Part shown: positions 26,887-64,000 of the stretch, in pieces
How positions within the stretch are numbered: the stretch's first letter is position 1
How the letters are laid out: each line of letters starts with the position of its first letter
Assembly: GCA_009760855.2 (NCBI GenBank)
Contig: WPIO01000005.1
Location: forward strand, 8,773,501-8,837,500
Direction of reading: 5' to 3'
Length of the DNA: 64,000 nt
Source of the DNA: Cristatella mucedo
Lineage: Eukaryota; Bryozoa; Phylactolaemata; Cristatellidae
Made by a program: the position numbers and the translations under genes
Notes under the pieces: generated by a model
What the model was told of the DNA's origin: nothing
Databases searched by the model: none
The model's input: only the letters and a program-made list of their open reading frames with translations

Positions 26887-29800
26887 CTATCTCCGTCTGT
26901 AACTCCATAAAGTCATAAAGACCGTGTGGGTGTTACGCAGAAGAGTTTTGTATAGCCCACTCACAGCCAAAGCGGCTTTCGGTACGCATTCGGTAGCCTA
27001 CAGACTTCGTCTCATGCAACAAAGAGAAATTGAGAAGCAAAGCTGAGTCAGCAGAGCAATTGAGGTAGTGAGTAGCATGGAAGTAGCTGCTCAGGACCGC
27101 TGAAAAGGATGAGCCTTAGTCAGCAGTTAGAGAGTAGTTATCGTTGCGTAGGAATTGTGGAAGCGAGTTCCTCAGTCTAGGACCTGCAGAGCTAAAGATT
27201 CTGTCGCCAGCTGTCTTTATGTGGACGAAATGGACAGCTGATGTGTTGTTCACACAGGACCTGAGGGCGCGAAGAGGCTGAAGCTGATGCAGCAGTTCAG
27301 CTAGGTACGAAGGAGCCAAGCCATGGTGGGCCTTGTGGGTCAGCGTGAGAACTTTGTTCTGTATCCGTTGCTCAACCGGCATCCATCCTAGCTCTTTTAC
27401 CAAAGGAGACACGTGTTCAAACCGCTGGGACTTGAAGACTAGCCTAGCAGCCATTTTCATAGAAAGCTGCAGTGGCCTAATAGCTTTCTTTGGCAGCCCA
27501 GCCAAAAGGGATTTACAGCAATCAAGCCGAGACAGAACTAAGGAGCTAGTTAAATTTTTGACACACCACTGTGGGAGACAGCTTCTAATCTTGCATAGGG
27601 ATCGGCTGTGATGGCTTGCTGAAAAAGCAGACTTCTGAATGAAGCTTTTGAAATTGAGGCAGCTGTCAAAAACGACGCCTAAATTTTGAGCACGTTGTGA
27701 TGGTCGAACAACAACATCTCCTATTAGAAGAGCCAAGCCTTTTAATCCGACCACATGCTTAGGGTGTCCTATGAGCAGCAGTTCAGTTTTATCGTCATTT
27801 AGTTTCTAGAAGTTTTCGTGCATCCAGGATCGAATGTCGGGAAGGCAAGCATTCAGTTTCTCAGTTGCGGCAGCAGGTTCCGAAGGTTTGAATATCGAAT
27901 ACAGCTGAGCATCCTCTCCATAAAAGTTATATTGAAATGGTTCTGAAAGGTTTTGAACCTATTTAGGACAGCATTTAGTGGGTCCCTGTGATTCGTCCTT
28001 CATGTGCTTAAGCGTGCTGACACTGTGCATGCTTTCACTAACCACATTTGCATGCTTACCCTGTGCATGTCACCCCTAACCATGTTAATCATGTTGTTTA
28101 TCAAGTATGATAATACTCACCATTCAATTGCTTTTCTCTTTGCAGCAAATGTAGAGCACCTAGAAATAGATTGAATTCTCTGAGGGTGCTTTATCAAGTG
28201 CATTATTATTATTATTATTATTCTGACATTTCATTCTTGTCAATAGGTTCAACCAAGTGCTTAGCAACAGTCTTTTCAAGAATCTTTGACAAGAAAAGAA
28301 GAAGGGAAACTGGGCGATATTTTGCAAGGACCTATGTATCTAATCCAGGTTTTTTAAGTGTGGGTCTTACAATTGCTGATTCGAAGGACTTGGCGTAGAC
28401 CCTTTTTCCCAAAGAAGCATTAGAAATCTGGGCTATGGAAGGGCTATGATGGTCTGCCAGTAAATACCACAGAGATGATGGTATGGGGTCTTCAGGAGAC
28501 GAGCTCTTTTTGCTTGACCTTATTACGGTAGCGACATAGCCTGCAGAAACCTCGGAAAACCTTTTAAATAAGGTCACGGGTTGCGATACCGCAACTGCTT
28601 TAGTTGTAGGTGGCTTTATTGAGGCACGAATGTGCCGAAGGTTTTCAGTAAATAAGGCTAAAAATCTGTCTGCTGAGCCCTTAATATATGGGGCGTCAGA
28701 CCTCTAAGCTTTTGTCAGTAAATGGTTTACTGTCGTATAAATCTGTTTAGGGTCCGACTGGCAGGAATTCAGCTTTCGAGTGAAAAAAGAAGCCCTGGTT
28801 TGGTTTTTTAAGCTTCCGGGTGTAAACTCGAAGGAAGTCTTTGAAATTTACTAAATCTGCATCAGACCCCGATTTCTTGAAACGACGGTTAAGCCTGAGC
28901 TTAACCCGCGTATCTCTAGGATTTTTTTGTAAATTGAAAGAAATCTCCACGACTTTGTACACGGATAGAATGAACGGAAGCATGCTTGTCAAGAGCACTC
29001 CTGAGTGTCATGTTCACAGCATCAATGAGGGTATAGAGGCTGCCGGTCGATTCTGTATGCAGATCCAGAAGACCTGCACCACAAACTGATTTAAAAAACT
29101 TGTATATGTCAATGCATTGTAAGTTACGTCGCTTGACAAGTTCGACATTACCCTGTAGGTACAAGGGAGCAGGAACAGTAAACGAGACAGAACAATGATC
29201 TGAGATGGTCAGTGGGAACACCACAAGGTCAGTGGGGAGGACATCCTTAGTGATCACGAGATCTAGAATATGACCACCGACGTGCGTGCTGTGATTAACG
29301 TGTTGGACCAAACCAAATTTCTCCAGTCAGTCAAGAAACGAGCGGACCTGGCTGTTGGCAGGGTTGCCAACGTGAATATTGAAGTCTCCAGAAATCAGTA
29401 ATGGCCACTCACACACAAATATTTTAGTGAGGAACTCTTAAAACTCCTCCGCAAACAAGTTTAGACAGCCAGAACGAGGCCGGTACATCAAAACAGTGAG
29501 AGGCATTGGCTTTGATGAAGACCTGATTGCAACCGATACAAACGATGGCCCATGTGAAAAAATGCTCATCTTATAGCCAAATGATTTGCGAGCAACAATT
29601 GCAACCTTGTCAGAAGGCATGGACTGATGGAATGAGAACCTGCTGTGCCCTGAAGTTCTCACTCTACAGAGCCCACGGCGACGACGTGGGAAGCTACGGC
29701 TGTGGAGTGGGCCTGCCAGAGCCGACAAGCGGAGATGACAATCTGCTAGTCTGCTCTCGGGCGATTTGGTTCACGTCATGGAGGCCGGGCCAGCACGTCT

Positions 29801-29990
29801 GGCAAGCTGAAGCTGTGGCTACCAACACCGTACCCAGCAAATCACAAACTGCACGACCTACCTTAGGACTCTAATCCGAGACCTATGTCATTAAGTGCCC
29901 CTCCCCCGCATGCAACGTCAGCCCAGTACAGGTCAGCCACACACGACCCAACATCTGTCCTGGTCGGGGCTAACTCGTACTGAGCCGAAA
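26887..29990 (-). mobile_element. LINE B, longest copy, with endonuclease and RT parts; interrupted
   Basis: Minus strand. Endonuclease: SDKVAIVARKSFGYKMSIFS, VLMYRPRSGC and later LVITKDVLPTDLVVFPLTIS then DHCSV (catalytic SDH), 29740-29160. Linker: KKSSSPEDPIPSSLWYLLAD (28440-28520). RT start: YRPVSLLLFLSKILEKTVAK (about 28250-28320). It is then broken by a LINE A insertion (27952-28218). The RT resumes at YNFYGEDAQLYS (YADD now YGED), goes on through KLNDDKTELLLIGHPKHVVG and the 212-codon open frame 27754-27116, and ends at TATCTCCGTCTG (26887). The RT middle is missing. Confidence 0.88.
27952..28218 (+). mobile_element. LINE A 3' fragment nested in LINE B
   Basis: ACCTATTTAGGACAGCATTT (about 27957), then the LINE A 3' UTR, stem-loop (GAGCACCTAGAAATAGATTG ... 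GAGGGTGCTTTATCAAGTGC) and (ATT)n, opposite in strand to the surrounding LINE B. Only the last 265 bp of LINE A are present. Confidence 0.9.
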
Positions 29991-30465
29991 CCGCAGATGA
30001 GTATTCAAAATGATGAGTGGCTAGTTACCATTATAATATAGACCCCAGTTTGTTTCGGATTCATAGTTATCAAGTTGCCCTCTAATCGGAGACGAATATC
30101 TATGTAAGCACAAATCCGGCAAATTCTGTATCAGCAAATCAAAGGATTAGTTCCTGTGTAGACATCATGACCAGTTTTATGTTGTAACCTTTGTTCCGCT
30201 TATACATCTAGAGCCAAACGTGATATTGCATGTATACCGTCTTCGTGTTTTGAAAAGTACAGAGAGAATATTTTTGATTTCTGGTTTGTTTGGACATTCG
30301 AATGCAATTTAACCAATGGATAGAGAGCCAAGGGATTATTCGCCACGAGCTTGGTACCATCCGAAATCTTTTGTATTGGTCGTCTAGTAGTCTACCATCT
30401 ATTGTCTTTCTATCTGTCTCTCTTTCTCTCTCTCTCCCTCTCTCTCAATATATATATATGCCTTA

Positions 30466-30503
<38 letters not shown>

Positions 30504-31080
30504 CATTTACTCCGTCGATAGTAGACTGATCGCATCAGCCTTGCTATATCAACTGAAACTATGTAATAATTGATGTTAGGCTAAAGAAACATTACCATTC
30601 TTACACGCGAAGCCTCAAATCCAATCTTTAACTACTGCATTTTGAGAAGCCGACTGATTATTTGTGTACCAAACTTATGTAATTCTGTTAGTCTCCAGAT
30701 AATTCAATAATTTAAAAAGTACTCGCCTTTAGCTCATGCACTTGCAATCTATCAAGAAGCTGTTGTCTATGCGGTTTAAATGGTAATTACATGTGCACTC
30801 CAGTGTATTCTGATGAGGCTAGACATAAGGAATTTTCTATTCAAATACTACGTCTGCTAGAACACTAGAAAATAGCTGCCTGTCCTGCCCAGCTCTTTAG
30901 GTAGATGACAGCTGAACAGTCGAGATACCGTTCTGTCGTGCTTACTTCAGTTGTGGCTTTAGGCAGAACGAGTCGCACTGGGTTCTGGTTACTGCCGAGG
31001 TCAATATTCGAGAAATCACTAAATGCCAAACCTTCAAGTAAGAGAGTCTAGGTAAAGAAATATCATGCACACCGGATGCT
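29991..31080. other. Region upstream of gene B, nothing recognised
   Basis: AT-rich apart from the microsatellite at 30416-30499. May hold promoter elements of gene B, none identifiable. Confidence 0.5.
30416..30499. repeat. (CT)n/(TA)n compound microsatellite
   Basis: A CT-rich run (30416-30446) is followed by two TA runs with an interruption. Nothing coding. Confidence 0.9.
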
Positions 31081-31274
31081 ACCACAGCAGCGAGGGGGCG
31101 GATTTAGGTCCATAGGTCGTATGGGTGTGCTCCACTATCTGCTCTTATCGATGACGCAAGGTCGCTCACCGAGCGACCTGGCATCCCTTGCATGGACCAT
31201 GAGCAGCCGCTAGTCACGCGGCGGCTGTGGCGCTGAGGCCTCTTCTGCAGGGCAGCCGTCAGCAGCGTAAAGTA
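31081..31274 (+). promoter_or_regulatory. GC-rich 5' leader/promoter region of gene B with two hairpins
   Basis: This stretch is far richer in G+C than its surroundings. It holds a perfect 9-bp stem with 3-nt loop (AGGTCGCTC-ACC-GAGCGACCT, 31159-31179) and a 7-bp stem (CAGCCGC 31204-31210 with GCGGCTG 31221-31227). Two short upstream reading frames start at 31192 and 31199. No TATA box is evident. Whether it is promoter, 5' UTR or both cannot be told; the hairpins and upstream ATGs could reduce translation (inference). Confidence 0.45.

Positions 31275-64000
<32,726 letters not shown>

Noticed and set aside
31227-31274. A longer N-terminus of gene B from 31227
   Set aside because: The codon at 31227 is GTG, not ATG; the signal peptide starts cleanly at ATG 31275.

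Overview
The window is animal nuclear DNA, AT-rich, with long introns and many degenerate transposons. There are no bacterial operons. Real coding sequence is limited to short exons with GT/AG borders. The genes belong to the nrf-6-like acyltransferase family, which is expanded in invertebrates, so an invertebrate is likely. The species cannot be named from the sequence alone.

Two head-to-tail paralogs on the + strand explain all host coding sequence I could support. Gene A (visible part 1727-16194) is the 3' part of an nrf-6-like gene: seven exons coding for the C-terminal membrane half of an acyltransferase-3 protein, ending at TGA 16192-16194. Gene B (31275 to beyond 64000) is the 5' part of a second copy: nine exons giving 469 codons. 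It has a signal peptide, a Cys-containing extracellular NRF domain, a first membrane helix, and the first acyltransferase-3 motifs. The two genes overlap in exactly one homologous exon (1727-1904 and 63015-63192). This exon is 178 bp in both, with identical splice phases and about 42 of 59 residues the same.

The introns and the 15 kb between the genes are mostly transposon relics. LINE family A (CR1/L2-like reverse transcriptase) ends in a conserved 3' stem-loop followed by (ATT)n. LINE family B (endonuclease plus reverse transcriptase) ends in a fixed GGAGTTGCAGACGGAGATA-like sequence without a microsatellite. There are two tRNA-derived SINE families, and one of them carries a tail like that of LINE A. 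A hAT DNA transposon at 35757-38471 is complete in its borders (terminal inverted repeats plus an 8-bp target duplication), but its transposase is broken. A foldback inverted repeat of about 0.84 kb lies just beside it. Long (AT)n and (CT)n tracts occur in introns.

Layout: 1-1726 upstream intron of gene A with a LINE A relic; 1727-16194 gene A; 16440-31080 LINE-filled intergenic DNA, including a nested LINE A in LINE B; 31081-31575 GC-rich start of gene B and its exon 1; 31576-40134 intron 1 (LINE B, hAT, foldback, SINE); 40135-47296 exons 2-5; 47297-53501 a large LINE/SINE-rich intron; 53502-56151 exons 6-8; 56152-63014 a large intron; 63015-63192 exon 9; the rest is intron.
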